DNA of 64,000 bases, taken from positions 1,664,932 to 1,728,931 of the forward strand of contig NZ_CM020866.1 of NCBI RefSeq assembly GCF_009866525.1. Reading direction: 5' to 3'. This document shows positions 21,577 through 33,387 of the stretch, piece after piece. This DNA is from Spiroplasma poulsonii. GTDB lineage: Bacteria; Bacillota_I; Bacilli_A; Mycoplasmatales; Mycoplasmataceae. The notes beneath the pieces were generated by a model. The model did not search any database, was not told where the DNA came from, and worked only from the letters and a program-made list of their open reading frames with translations. A program made the translations under genes and the position numbers. Each line of letters starts with the position of its first letter. The stretch's first letter is position 1.

Positions 21577-21600
21577 GAAAAAAAGAGATGATACATCTCT
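21577..21600 (-). terminator. Terminator of the pot operon
   Basis: On the minus strand AGAGATG-TAT-CATCTCT is followed by a T7 tract, immediately after the potCD stop codon, part of which lies in the stem. Confidence 0.9.
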
Positions 21601-24211
21601 AATTCTTCCCAGCAATTAAAATATTATATTTATCTAAAAGATAAGTATCTAAGTCAGTCAACATAAATGGACCGTCGGAAATTTGTGGTTTAGCAATATA
21701 CTGTTGAAGCGTCTCATCAAATCTTGCCGCCGGTACATAATCACGACGATAGTTAACCATTGTTCCTGATTCGGGATCATGAACATTACTATAATAGTTG
21801 TAATTATTTTCATAATCCATAACTTGTTGATAAGGTGAAGTATAATTTGCTTCTTCTGTTAGTGCTGTTGCATTTTGAACAACATAATTCATAAACTTAT
21901 AAGTTAAATCTTTGTGTTTAGCATCTTTTGCTAATACCATATTATCACTTCAAATATTAGTTCCTTCAGTTGTTTGTGATGTTCACTGGGTTGTTGCACG
22001 GGGACGAGTAATAATTAATTTTGTACCGCTGGCTTCTTTTCTACTATTTGCAAATAATGTGTCAGCATAAATCGCATCACCATTATACATAAATGCAAAA
22101 TCAAAGTTTCCATCACCAACAGCATTAAGTAATTCATCATTCATCAAAGCAACATTATTGTTTTTTAATAATGTTGTTAATTGATTATAATCAACATCAA
22201 CTTGGCTTTGTGTTTTTGGAATTAGTCTAAAATAATTTTTTTCATTTGCTAGCATAAATAAATTTCGTGGATCATTATTTACTAAAACTCGTTTTTTAGC
22301 TGCTGCTTGCCAAAGAATATCTCATGAAATACCATTTGAATAAATATTATTGTGAGTTACTTCATTAATAGCAATTTGATCACGATTTGTTGCAGGATCT
22401 CATTGTTCACGTTTATAACCAAATTTTCCTTTTGCTGGTGCTGGTAGGTTAGTATTTGCTTTAGCAAAAATATCTTGTAAAAAATCTAAGTTACTTTTTG
22501 TTGGATTAATAACTAATGAAACTTCTCCTCAAAAGTATGGTAAACTATAATTTACAATTGTTTTAACATCAGCATTAGGTTGCCCTGCCAACTTATCAGT
22601 CCCTTTAATTTTATTTTCATTTAAGATATTTAACAAACCATTATTTAATGATGCCGCATATGTTTTATCAAAACACTTTGATTGTGTTGGGTCAATAGTT
22701 GAAACAACACAGTTTTGATAAAAATCTGGATTAATTTCTTTTACTGCAGTAATATCAATATTTAAATCATTAAAATACTGATTACCAATTGTTCATTTAC
22801 CTGAATTATTTTCATTATATGTTGGATTAGGTTTAATAATATTAAAACTTTTATCAACATCATTTAGTTTTTGATAATCAATTTCTTCTAAGCGCCCTTC
22901 TTGGGCTAATTTATTGACCATATAATCACTTGGAACCATAACATCATAATGCGTTGTATATAATTTATTGTACAATGTTTCATTGCTATCATAAACACTA
23001 TATTTAACTTTAACATTATATTTTTTCTCAAAATTACTAATTAAATCAGAAGTAATATAACCACCTCAATTGGCAACGGCCAAATCATAAATGTTATTAC
23101 TAATATAAACCCCCGTTAATAATCCAACGGAACCAACTGAAATGACTGCTAATAATAATGGTTTTCAACTCCGTAAAAATCAACGAAATTTTTTTCGTGA
23201 CATTTTGTTAATGTTCTCTTTAGTTTCTTGGCGTTCAATAAAAGTTTGTTTTTTATTTTTAATTCATACTAAGGTTTTTTCATATTTTTTTTCTAATTTA
23301 ATAATTTTTCAACGTAAACGTTCTTTTTGGTTTTCACTTTGGAATTTTTTAGTATTAAGTTGATGATAAAGCAATGCTAATTTCATTTCATAACGCATAA
23401 TGTCTTTATCTTTATATGTTCCTTTTAACATTTCGCGGCGTAAACGATTGTAATTAATTTTATAAATATTTCAGCCATTTCAACCAATAATAACAAAAGC
23501 AATAATTGCAATACAAATTGTTCCAAATGCATTAATGAATGGTTTGATTCGTTTCATTGTGTAAATAAATGTTGCAACGTTAACATCATCACCCCCGGTG
23601 AAATATGAAATAATGAAATCATCGAAACTCATTGCAAAAGCAATTGCAGCAGCAGCGATAATTGCTGGTTTTAAAATTGGTAAAATAATTTTACGTAAGG
23701 TTTGTGATGGTTTTGCTCCTAAATCTAATGATGCTTCAAGTAATTTTGGATCAACTTTTCGTAACCTTGGTAAAACAGTAATAATTACATAAGGTACATC
23801 AAACGAAATATGGGCCAGTACTAAGGTAAGCATTCCAAAGTTAGCTCCCAGGGCAATAAATAACATCATTAACGAAACCGCCGTAATAATATCGGCATTA
23901 ATTAACGGAATATTAGTAATTGATAATGTCATTTTTTGTGTAATCTTACGGGCACGACTTAAACCAATCGCTGCTAATGTTCCAATTATAACCGAAATAA
24001 CTGTTGCAATAAGGGCGGTAAAAACAGAAACAATAATACTTTGTAGAAATGGTTGTTCATTAGCAAGTTGTTTATATCAACGATCAGAAAAGTCATTAAA
24101 GATACTCATACTCTCCCCACTGTTAAATGAGAACAAAATTAGAATCATAATTGGAACATAAATAAACAACATGATTAATGCCATGTAAGATGATTTAAGA
24201 AATCTTTTCAT
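21599..24211 (-). CDS. potCD: Fused polyamine ABC permease/binding protein PotC-PotD
   Basis: 870 residues in one uninterrupted frame (TGA=Trp). Residues 1-290 are the PotC permease: six helices and the EAA loop (EASLDLGAKPSQTLRKIILP). A charged linker of about 50 residues follows. From about 337 (MSRKKFRWFLRSW plus a membrane helix) comes the PotD substrate-binding domain (ANWGGYITSD, DVMVPSDYMVNKLAQEGRL, WDILWQ, MYNGDA), tethered rather than secreted. Binding spermidine/putrescine outside and passing it to PotB/PotC is the family role. Fusion of the two is known in mollicutes, which lack a periplasm. It overlaps the end of potB by 17 bases and is followed by a terminator. Confidence 0.92.
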
Positions 24212-25163
24212 TACGACGCCCCTTTCTTGTTTCAAAATATCTTGATAATAAGTTTGATAATACAATAATCAGAAAGACAATAATTGCTAAAATAACTGAG
24301 ATTGCTGCTCCAATTCCAAAGTTTTCGCCTTTAAAGAAATATGATTCAATTACATCAACAATTAAATTAATGCGACCATTCCCCATAAACTTAACAATAA
24401 TTAAAGAAGTTGCTGCTTGAACTAACAATAAAGTTCCTCCAGCAATAATTCCTGGAATTGATTGACGAAAAACAACTTTTCAAAATGTTTTAAAACCATT
24501 TGCACCCAAATCTTTTGAAGCTTCAATTAATGATTTATCAATTTTATCTAAACTATTATAAATTGGTAAAATCACAAATGGTAAAAAAGCATATACCATC
24601 CCAATTACAACTGAAATTGTGGTCCCCAATAATCCTGGCGCAATAATATTAAATAAGGTTTGTAATCCAATAATTTTTAATAACATATTAATTCAAATCG
24701 GTAAAGTTACAAGAATTCAAATATTTTTTGATAATAGTTTTGACTTACAAAAGGCCATTACATAAGCAACTGGATATGCAATTACAATTGCAATTAAAGC
24801 CGCAATAAATGAATAACCTAGTGCTAAGAGCAATGCAATTACAAATTTTCGTTCTGATAAAAAAGTTACAAAATTTTTAAAATTAATTTCAAAAACTAAA
24901 CTATTTCCGGTTGGTTGAATAAATGAATATAATAAAATAATTAGTAACGGAACAACAATTAATAAAATCATAATAATAATGTATGGTCATAAAATTGGAT
25001 TTAACCCTCGTTTAAATCATTTACTTTGTTTTGCCTGATAAGAAATGTTGAGATATTTTGTTCGACATCAAGCAGCAAAATGTTGTCTACGTGATTTAGC
25101 ACGACTAGTTTGTTTTTTAAATCAAGTTTTAACTTTCCCTGGTGGTTTTTCTTTGTTTGCCAT
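24195..25163 (-). CDS. potB: Polyamine ABC transporter permease PotB
   Basis: 322 residues with several in-frame TGA. A basic N-terminus of about 60 residues ([19 protein letters not shown]), longer than usual, is followed by six helices and the EAA motif [18 protein letters not shown] that docks on PotA. The ATG at 25163 has an AGGAGGG site in the potA-potB gap. It pairs with the PotC part of the next gene to form the channel. Confidence 0.92.
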
Positions 25164-25175
25164 TATACCCTCCTC

Positions 25176-26228
25176 TTAATCATCAATCTCTTTTCACATA
25201 ACATGAATATCTTCAACATGTCATGAAATATCAACTGTGTCATGTTCTTCAACTTTATCAGTTGAATGAATTAAGTATTTGCGATCTTTACATTTAACAA
25301 TAATTTCTCAATGAACACCTTTAAAATTAACACTAGTTACTACACCGGTAAAAAATCCTTTTCCGACTGGAACAATATCAATATCTTCGGGGCGAATCAT
25401 AATATCAATTTGATCCTCTTTTTCACCAAAACCACGATCAAAACATTCAAATTTCTTTCCATCAAATTGAACACAATTATCTTTTAAGAAAATAGCATTT
25501 GAAATAATATTTGAATCACCAATAAATTGTGCGGTTCAAATATTTTCTGGTTCATTATAAATTTCAGTTGGGGTTCCAACTTGCTGGATTGCACCATCAT
25601 TCATTACAATAATTCGATCAGACATTGTTAGTGCTTCTTCTTGGTCGTGCGTTACTAAAATAAACGTAATACCAATCTCCCCTTGTAAAGCTTTTAGTTC
25701 AGCTTGCATTTTTTTCCGTAATTTTACATCTAACGCCGCCATTGGTTCATCTAATAATAAAACCTTTGGTTTATTAATTAAGGCACGCGCTAAAGCTACG
25801 CGCTGACGTTGCCCCCCTGATAATAATTCAACTGACTTATCTTCAAAACCTTCTAGTCCGACTAAAAAAAGAAATTTTTTAACTTCTGCTTCCAAAACAT
25901 CATATTTAATTCGTTTAATTTTCAAACCATAAGCAATGTTATCAAAAACAGTTAGATGGGGAAATAAAGCATAGTTTTGAAAAACAGTATTAACCTCTCG
26001 TTTATGAACCGGAATTTTAAGATAATCTTTTCCTAAAAATAATAATTCACCACTATTTGGTTGCTCAAAACCAGCAATAATTCTTAATGTTGTTGTTTTT
26101 CCACATCCAGATGGACCTAATAATGTAACAAATTCTCCTTCTTTAATGTTTAAGTTAATCCCTTTTAAAACAACTTTCCCATCATATTGTTTTGAAATGT
26201 TACGTAACTCTAAAATATTTTTTTCCAA
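25176..26228 (-). CDS. potA: Polyamine ABC transporter ATPase PotA
   Basis: 350 residues. Walker [15 protein letters not shown]-loop [11 protein letters not shown], signature [15 protein letters not shown], Walker B VLLLDEP and the H-loop THDQEEA are all present. The C-terminal 110 residues form the TOBE-like regulatory domain ([13 protein letters not shown]). One TGA lies at the domain border. First structural gene of the pot operon, 20 bases after the regulator gene. Confidence 0.95.
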
Positions 26229-26248
26229 TTTTTTTCCTTTCTAACAAC

Positions 26249-26782
26249 TTAAAATGTTGGTGGCGTTGATATTCATAATACTTCAACGATGTCAGCTGTT
26301 TCATTTTTTAAATAATGTTGATTGTTCCCATATAAATAAAAACTATCTTTTGCTTGTGCTTTTTGTGCTTTTGGTCCAGAATAAACCATTACTGTCCCCT
26401 TTAAAACATATCCAAAAATTTCACCTTCAAATGGTAAAATCCGTTCGGATTCACAATGTGGTTTAATCTGAATTAAAATTGGTTCTAATTCGTTTGCTTG
26501 TGCATTCGGAACTAATCACTCAATGCGATAATTATCTTGTTTAACTTCATAATGATCATCTGCTTGATAAACAAACTTTTTATTTTTTTCTTGTTTAAAA
26601 AAATCTGCTAAGTTGGTGCCTAACACTTCTAAAATATTTTGAAGTGTTACAATACTAGGCGAAGAAATATCTCGTTCAAGTTGACTAATAAAACCTTTTG
26701 TTAATTCACAGCGATTAGCTAATTCTTCAATTGTTAAATTGCTTTTTTGACGTAACAACTTAATCTTCTCACCCAGTAACAT
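26249..26782 (-). CDS. XRE-cupin regulator of the pot operon
   Basis: 177 residues. Residues 1-60 are an HTH_3 domain (LGEKIKLLRQKSNLTIEELA, GFISQLERDISSPS). The C-terminal half is a cupin (HCESERILPFEGEIFGYVLKG..), the PuuR/YdcN-like arrangement in which a small ligand, here probably a polyamine, controls DNA binding. ATG 26782 fits the GGAGGGG site better than the upstream GTG at 26788. It is the first gene of the potABCD unit, so autoregulation is likely. Confidence 0.88.
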
Positions 26783-26866
26783 ATGCACCCCTCCTTTTTG
26801 TAATTGTGTTTAGTTATACTAAACTTTTTGTTTTAAAATTACAACCACATTAATTATAGGGAAAAC

Positions 26867-26896
26867 AAAAAAAATATCAATACTTTTTTGATATTT
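26867..26896 (-). terminator. Terminator after HAD phosphatase gene
   Basis: On the minus strand AAATATCAA, a seven-base loop, then TTGATATTTTTTTTG, overlapping the stop codon of the gene. Confidence 0.8.
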
Positions 26897-26897
26897 T

Positions 26898-27719
26898 TTA
26901 CTTTTTAAAATACTTATCAATTGCTTTAGCAACTCCAGAACGACGATAATGGGCTGTTGTATCATCAGAAATACCCTTGATATCATCTGTTGCATTTCCC
27001 ATTGCAATTCCAACACCTGCTCATTTTAACATTGCATAATCATTTGAACCATCACCCATGGCAATAACTTCCGCAGGCTGAATATTATATATCTTTGTCA
27101 AATACTCTAAAGCATCTTTTTTATCACTATTTTTTGGACTAATTTCTAAATTTAAACTCTGATTTGTTAAATATGATGAATCAAAAACATTAAACTCGTA
27201 TTTCACTAAAATTTTTGCTTTAAATTTTAAAACAGCTTCCTTTTTACCACTAACAACAAACTTATATGCTTGGTCGTGCAAAGTATTACTATTTTTAACT
27301 AAAATTCTTTTTCGTTTTGTATGAATACTCATTCATTTCACCATAAAACCATGGTTAGTATTAACATAGGCTAAATGATCATTAGCAACAGAATAAGCTC
27401 ATAATTGAATACGATATTCATTAGCAATATTAAAAACAGTAATTAATTCTTCATTTGTAAAAGCATTTTGTTGAATAATCTTTTCCTTAGCAAAATCATA
27501 AATAATTCCACCATTAAAACCAATCACTGGAATTTGTTTTTCAATAATTCCTAATTTTTTTGTCACTTTTCGAATTGCTCCAATACTACGCCCAGTGGCA
27601 ATAATTACTTTAATATCATTTGCTAACGCTCATTTAATTGCAGCAATGTTTTGTTTTGAAATTTGATTTCGATGAGCTGTTGTTCCATCCAAATCAAGCG
27701 CAATTAACTTATATTCCAT
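26898..27719 (-). CDS. Cof-type HAD phosphatase
   Basis: 273 residues. HAD motif I LIALDLDGTTAHRN (Asp nucleophile), motif II VIIATGRS, and motifs III/IV at SDKKDALEYL and VIAMGDGSNDYAML. The cap domain between them is of Cof type (IIB). These enzymes dephosphorylate sugar phosphates, FMN or similar metabolites; the substrate cannot be told from sequence. It has its own terminator and lies downstream of metK. Confidence 0.9.
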
Positions 27720-27763
27720 TAGTTCTTTCTCCTTATTTCCTTTCTTTTAATTATATCTAAAAT

Positions 27764-28915
27764 TTAAGAAACCAACAGATATTTGACTAAACTTTGGACT
27801 TTATCTAATTTCTCTCATGGTAATTCACTATGATAACGACCAAAATGACCATAAGTTGCTGTTTGTTGATAAATTGGTTTTTGTAATTCTAATTTTGCAA
27901 TCATTGCTTGTGGTTGAAAATCAAAGTTCTCTTTAATAGCCGTTAAAATTACATCATTAGAAACCAGATTTGTTCCAAAGGTTTCAACAAAAATTGAAAT
28001 TGGTTCTGCAACACCAATTGCATAAGATAATTGAATCTCACAACGTTCAGTTAATCCTGCTGCAACAATATTTTTGGCAACATAGCGTGCCATATAAGCC
28101 GCCGAACGATCAACTTTTGTTCCATCCTTACCAGAAAAAGCACCCCCGCCATGGCGAGCATAACCACCATATGTATCAACAATAATTTTCCGGCCAGTTA
28201 ATCCAGCATCTCCCCTTGGTCCTCCAATTACAAAACGTCCAGTTGAATTAATCAATACTTTAAAATCTAAATTCATTTTAAATTCTTTCACAACTGGTTC
28301 CATAATTTCGGTAATAACGAATCCTTTAAATTTCTTTTCATCAATATCTTCATCATGTTGAATTGACATTAAAATTGTATCAATAAAAATATTTTTAGAA
28401 TTTGTTAAATCTAATGTCACTTGTGATTTCATATCCGGACGAGCTCCGTGAAAAATTCCTTCTTTTCGTAAAATACTTGCTCTTTTAACTAATGCATGGG
28501 CTAACGAAATGGCTAATGGCATATAATTATCTGATTCGTTTGTCGCATAACCAAACATAATCCCTTGATCACCAGCGCCAAAATTATCAACCCCTTGGGA
28601 AATATCTGGTGATTGTGTTTTAATTAAAACTTCAATCTCGCAAGTTTCTCAGTCAATTCCTCATTCAGCATTATTATAACCAATTTCTTTTAACACTTTT
28701 CGCGCTACTGCTGCATAGTCAATGTTTGTTTTTGTTGTAATTTCACCGCCAATAATAACACGGTTCGTTGTAACAAAACACTCACAAGCAACTCGTGAAA
28801 ACGGGTCTTCTCGTAAACAAGCATCTAAAACAGCATCAGAAATTTGATCACAAATTTTATCAGGATGTCCCTCTGAAACTGATTCAGAAGTAAATAAAAT
28901 TTTCTCTTTCTTCAT
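27764..28915 (-). CDS. metK: S-adenosylmethionine synthetase
   Basis: 383 residues. It makes SAM from methionine and [23 protein letters not shown], the [12 protein letters not shown] loop and [19 protein letters not shown] are signature motifs. One TGA pair (WGIDWETC) confirms code 4. It is preceded by a SAM-I riboswitch with a terminator hairpin just before the ribosome site, so expression should fall when SAM is plentiful. Confidence 0.97.
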
Positions 28916-28937
28916 ACCTTTTCTCCTTAATCATAAA

Positions 28938-28962
28938 TAAAACCACATCATAATAATGTGGT
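28938..28962 (-). terminator. Riboswitch-linked terminator before metK
   Basis: ACCACAT (28956-28962 on the minus strand) pairs with ATGTGGT, followed by TTTTATTT, 20-30 bases before the metK start. This is probably the expression platform of the SAM riboswitch. Confidence 0.7.
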
Positions 28963-29022
28963 ATTAATAATAATATGTTTACACTTAAATTAATAGTTAA
29001 CTTTATTCAATAACTAATAAAT

Positions 29023-29124
29023 CTTATTGGTAGCATATCATCTTGCCCTGCTAAAAGCACCTTCTAATTAAATATAGGGTTGCTAGTGGATCATTGTTTA
29101 GCCTACTAACCACTTCAAAATAAG
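29023..29124 (-). promoter_or_regulatory. SAM-I (S-box) riboswitch
   Basis: All core parts are visible on the minus strand. P1 is CTTAT/ATAAG at the two ends. P2 is AGTGG/CCACT enclosing a GGCTAAACAATGAT segment. The invariant AGCAACC and AAGGTGCT follow, and P4 is TAGCA/TGCTA. The order and spacing match the Bacillus S-box. It should bind SAM and favour the downstream terminator. Confidence 0.9.
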
Positions 29125-29171
29125 TTTTATGTTGTTACTTGACAACATATTTATTATAACTTAAAAATTAA

Positions 29172-30113
29172 TTAATTTTGTTTTAAATTAATAATTTCTG
29201 TAAAAATTTTATGATCAATATTTTTATCAGTAAAAAGATAATGCTTTGCTACTGAAACTTTGACAATGTTAATCATTTTATTGTTAATTAAGTTTACTTT
29301 TTTATTATTATAAAATTTATCATTTTCTGCTTGAACAATTAAAGTGGTTAGTTTTATTTTATTAAGTTGTTTAAGAAGTTTTTTATTTAAATAATTAAAT
29401 TGTAAAATTTGATTTAAAAAATACGTCTGTTCTTTTTGCAACATTAATTGACTATAACTTTCATTTTGACTTAAAACTTGATAATCAATGTGGATTTTAA
29501 GTAACTTATCTAAGTTAAAAATAAAACCAATACCAATACCAATTTTACTAGTAATTGAAAAACGAATTCCTTTATGATTAGTAACTGGATTAACTAAAAT
29601 AACCTTTTCAACTAATGGTTGCTTTTTTAACAATAAACCAATTAAACTAATCGAAAAACCTTCTAATAACAAAATAATCTTTTGCTGTTCGTATTTATTT
29701 TTTAATGCCGTAATGACATCAAAAATGTCGTTAACTAAAACCCCAACATTTTTGATGCGCGCTGAAACATTATCCTTGACATTTCGTTGGTTAAAAGTAA
29801 TAACACTTATTTTGTTTTTTAATAGCTCATCATTATTAACTAATCCCATAAAATTCTCTTTCGCTCCATATAAGTCATGCACTGCCAAAAGAATATATTC
29901 ACTATCCTTATTAACTGTTCCCAATGTTGTTAATTCATACTGATCAGTAGTAAGAAAATGTTTATTTTCAATATATTCTGGTAGTTGAATTTGTCCTGGT
30001 TTGGCTTTTTTATTAAAAAGACGGTAAAATCGAAAAAGCAAATAACAGCAAAGAAAAATCCCTACGATGGCACAAATAACAATAATAAGATCTGTTTTAA
30101 TAAAACTAGTCAT
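29172..30113 (-). CDS. Membrane-anchored alpha/beta-hydrolase-like protein
   Basis: 313 residues. An N-terminal helix (LIIVICAIVGIFLCCYLLFRF) anchors it. The rest resembles an alpha/beta hydrolase: an ILLAVHDLYGAKENF oxyanion strand, a nucleophile elbow-like LEGFSISLIG (Ser about 155), an acid-strand region TTLIVQAENDKF and a late His in VAKHYLF. The canonical GxSxG is imperfect (GFSIS), so activity is uncertain. Substrate unknown. It ends upstream of the metK leader. Confidence 0.65.
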   Translation of the reverse strand: MTSFIKTDLIIVICAIVGIFLCCYLLFRFYRLFNKKAKPGQIQLPEYIENKHFLTTDQYELTTLGTVNKDSEYILLAVHDLYGAKENFMGLVNNDELLKNKISVITFNQRNVKDNVSARIKNVGVLVNDIFDVITALKNKYEQQKIILLLEGFSISLIGLLLKKQPLVEKVILVNPVTNHKGIRFSITSKIGIGIGFIFNLDKLLKIHIDYQVLSQNESYSQLMLQKEQTYFLNQILQFNYLNKKLLKQLNKIKLTTLIVQAENDKFYNNKKVNLINNKMINIVKVSVAKHYLFTDKNIDHKIFTEIINLKQN

Positions 30114-30129
30114 TTAACTTCTCCTTCTT

Positions 30130-30930
30130 TTATTCCAAAAAGTCTGCTTCATTTTCCGGGCGAATTAAAATTCGTTCAATTTTAACTGCTTTATTTGTCT
30201 TATCATCAACTTCTAATAACGCAGCAGAAAAAATTAATTGATCATCATTTTCTGCTGGTTCAAATCGTAATGGTAACCCCATTTTTTCTTTAATAATAAT
30301 TTCAGTGGGATTAGCCCCAATGATTGAATTATAACTTCCACACATTCCAACATCAGTAATATATCCTGTTCCTCGTGGTAATAACCGGTTATCTGCTGTT
30401 TGCACATGCGTATGTGTTCCAAAAAAACCAGTAATTATGCCATCATAATTTCAAGCAAATGCTAATTTTTCAGCACTAGCTTCTGCATGAAAATCAACAA
30501 AATGTAAATCACTATCATCATTTACCAGAATTTCTTCAAAAACAGCATAGGGATTATCAACTGGGTCCATAAAACTGCGTCCCATTAAATTAGTTATCCG
30601 GATTTTCTTATTATTAATTTTAATTTTAACAGTACCGTTCCCCGGCGTAAATGAATTCATATTTGCTGGCTTCAATAAGTCATTAATTTCCTCAATATAA
30701 TTTAATACTTCAGGATTACGAAAAATATGATTACCAGAAGTAATAATATTAATACCATATGATTTTAATTCATTGTAATGGTGCTTTGAAATAGATTTCC
30801 CATGGGTTGTATTTTCACCATTAGCAATAACTAAATGTAGGTTGTATTTTTTTACTAGTAAAGGTAAATACTTATTAACTGCTATCCGACCAGTCTTAGC
30901 ATAAATATCACCAATCATTAAAATATTCAT
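30130..30930 (-). CDS. ymdB: YmdB-family metallophosphoesterase
   Basis: 266 residues. MNILMIGDIYAKTGR (metal-binding Asp), ANGENTTHGKSI (Asn), TSGNHIFRNPEV (the usual NHTW/NHIF), DFHAEASAEK and FGTHTHVQTAD carry the metal ligands of the YmdB/TIGR00282 family. It acts as a cyclic-nucleotide phosphodiesterase in Bacillus. The full catalytic set looks intact. It lies between ylxM and the hydrolase-like gene in an apparent operon with ftsY. Confidence 0.92.
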
Positions 30931-30942
30931 TCGAGCCTCTCC

Positions 30943-31263
30943 TTAATCATTATCAATTTCTTTTAATTTTTTTATTAATGGAACACATTCATCAATTTTA
31001 TCAAACTGTTGACAAACAACTTCGCGTTGTTGTTGTTTATAACTTAATTGTAGGTTATTTTCAAATTTGTGCAATGCGTTTGTAATTTTTAATAATGAAT
31101 CATAAACTGCATTACGAGAAACGTTTTTTTGCCCAGCGATTTCACTTAAAGAATAATCATCAAAAAAATATAATTCAAAATACTTAACTTGCTTAGGTGT
31201 TAATAACGAATTATATAAATCATATAAAATAATTAATTCATTTGATTTTTCTAAATCTTTCAT
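30943..31263 (-). CDS. ylxM: YlxM-like SRP-associated HTH protein
   Basis: 106 residues. LYNSLLTPKQVKYFELYFFD followed by DYSLSEIAGQKNVSRNAVYD is the sigma-70 region 4-like helix-turn-helix of the YlxM/UPF0122 family, which works with Ffh/FtsY in protein targeting. Its ATG overlaps the ftsY stop by one base (TAATG), indicating coupled translation. Confidence 0.9.
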   Translation of the reverse strand: MKDLEKSNELIILYDLYNSLLTPKQVKYFELYFFDDYSLSEIAGQKNVSRNAVYDSLLKITNALHKFENNLQLSYKQQQREVVCQQFDKIDECVPLIKKLKEIDND

Positions 31264-32249
31264 TATGCTTCATCCACTTCATCATGATTAAATAAATCTT
31301 TTGTCAAATTATAAATATATTGTTCTATATCAAACTCTTGTAAATCTTCTGGTTGTTCACCAAGACCAATTAATTTAACTGGAATATTTAACTGATCTTT
31401 AATTGATAAAACAACACCACCCTTAGCAGTTCCATCCATTTTCGTTAAGACAATCCCGGTCACATTTGTCACTTCTGAAAAATTCTTTGCTTGTGAAATC
31501 CCATTTTGACCAGTCACCCCATCAATTACTAATAATGTTTCATGCGGAGCATCAAAAATTTCTCGTTTAATAATGCGATTAATTTTATCTAATTCATTCA
31601 TTAAATTGACTTTATTTTGTAAACGCCCCGCCGTATCAATTATAACGACATCAACTTGTTCGTTTTTTGCTTTTATTAAACCATCATAAATTACACTGGC
31701 GGGGTCTTGTCCTTCTTTAACTGGTTTGACAATATTAACTTTTAATCGCATTGCTCATTGGTTTAATTGCTCAACAGCTCCAGCTCGGAACGTATCGCCC
31801 GCAACCAATAAAACAGTTTTCCCTTGGTCAAGAAATTGTTTAGCTAATTTGGCAAGTGTTGTTGTCTTTCCAGCCCCATTAACACCAACCATTAAAATAA
31901 CATTTAAACGGTTATCTTTTAAATTTAATTGGTTTTGTTTACTTTTGGGATCATTATATAAATCCATAATTACTTCGACCAAATAATCATTAGTATCATC
32001 AATGCTTCATCCTTTTTGCACTTTTTTTCGAATTTGATCGGTAATTTGCAAAACCATATTCATTCCCATATCACTAGCAATCAAAATTGCTTCTAAATCT
32101 TCTAAATATTCATCATCATATTCTTTATATTTATTTGCTAATTTTTTAATATCATTTGAAAAAGTTAATCTTGTTTTACGTAATGCTTTTTCTAATTTAA
32201 CTTGTTTTTTTTCTTCTCGCTTTGCTTTTAATCTTTGGAAAAAACCCAT
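31263..32249 (-). CDS. ftsY: Signal recognition particle receptor FtsY
   Basis: 328 residues from ATG 32249; an upstream GTG at 32261 has no better ribosome site. A basic N-terminus ([15 protein letters not shown]) stands in for the A domain. The NG domain follows: G1 [52 protein letters not shown]. This GTPase docks the SRP-ribosome complex at the membrane. Operon order ftsY-ylxM-ymdB. Confidence 0.96.
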
Positions 32250-32277
32250 TTTTAACTTCACCCTATTCTATTTCGTA

Positions 32278-33279
32278 CTATAATTTCACCACAACTTTAA
32301 ATATATCTTTGTCCATAAAAGCTTCATAAGCTTGTAAGACTTGATTTTTATTAAAAGCTTTTGTTACTAACTGCATTGGTGAAATTTCCTTTGCTTCAAT
32401 TTTTGTAACTAATTCATCAAGAGTATAAACATTTAAGATCCCAGTGTGAACAGTAATATTTTGGTATCATAATTGTTGTAAATTAAAAACAACAGATTTA
32501 TTAAAAACACCGATTGTAATAATTGTACCATTAAAATTAACCATTTGTTGAGCTTGTTCAAAGGTTCCCCGATCATGCCCAACACATTCAATTACTAAAT
32601 CGTATTTAATATTAAGACTAGTTTTAGTACTATCATATCCCTTATGTGCTCCAAGTTTTTCAAAATAATCTAATTTTCGACTATGATGACCATAGACATC
32701 AACTTCTTTATGATATTTATTTATTAACAAAAGAACTGCAAGGCCGATTGGACCATCACCAATAATTGCAATATTATTAATATTTTGAAAATCAACTTTT
32801 TTAATAACATTCTCATAAGCCGTTGGTAAAACATCACTAAGCATTAATGCATCAGCTAACTTTATTGTAGAAGAGATTTTGATTACACTATTGTCACCAT
32901 ATGGGATGCGAACATATTCAGCATGTGTTCCATTAATTTTTGTTCCCAAAATAAAACCACCATTAACACATTTTGCAAAAGCTTTTCGAAGACACCACTG
33001 GCAAATGTTGCAATGCGTAATACAACCAATTGCGACACGATCACCAACCCTAAGATTAATAACACTGCCACCAACAGCAGTCACAATACCAACCCCTTCG
33101 TGTCCCATAATTGTATTTAGAGCAACACTATCGTCTTGGCCCAAATAAGGACGATAATAGGCATGTGAAAAAGTAAACCCTTCAATTTTTACAATAATAT
33201 CTGTCGGTTCGACAATAACTGGTTCCGTCGTTTCTGTTCATTCAATTTTATTTTTTCCTTTAAAAATTAATGCTTTCAT
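32278..33279 (-). CDS. Zinc-type medium-chain dehydrogenase
   Basis: 333 residues. GHEGVGIVTAVGG and the structural-zinc cysteines in CNICQWCLRKAFAKC are present, and the Rossmann fold IAIIGDGPIGLAVLLL binds NAD(P). At the place of the usual catalytic-zinc Cys (CGSDLH) the sequence reads FTFSHAYY, so one ligand seems missing and substrate use is uncertain. The family includes alcohol and threonine dehydrogenases. It is in line with ftsY but with a separate ribosome site. Confidence 0.8.
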
Positions 33280-33339
33280 ATTTTTGCCCTCTTTTCCTTC
33301 TACCTATGATTATACCCAAATAATAACAATATCAAATAA

Positions 33340-33387
33340 AAAAGAATAAGCTAGAACAACTTTAAATAACATTGTTTTAACTTATTC
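33340..33387 (-). terminator. Terminator of the 255-residue gene
   Basis: Minus strand: AATAAG..AACAA pairs with TTGTT..CTTATT and ends in CTTTTTTATTT; the stop codon is inside the stem. Confidence 0.75.

Noticed and set aside
24195..24428. Separate small permease genes inside potB/potCD
   Set aside because: The apparent breaks are TGA codons read as Trp; the frames are continuous across them.
29713..30185. Plus-strand frames opposite the hydrolase-like gene
   Set aside because: Antisense shadows without ribosome sites; the minus-strand gene has a clear start and neighbours.
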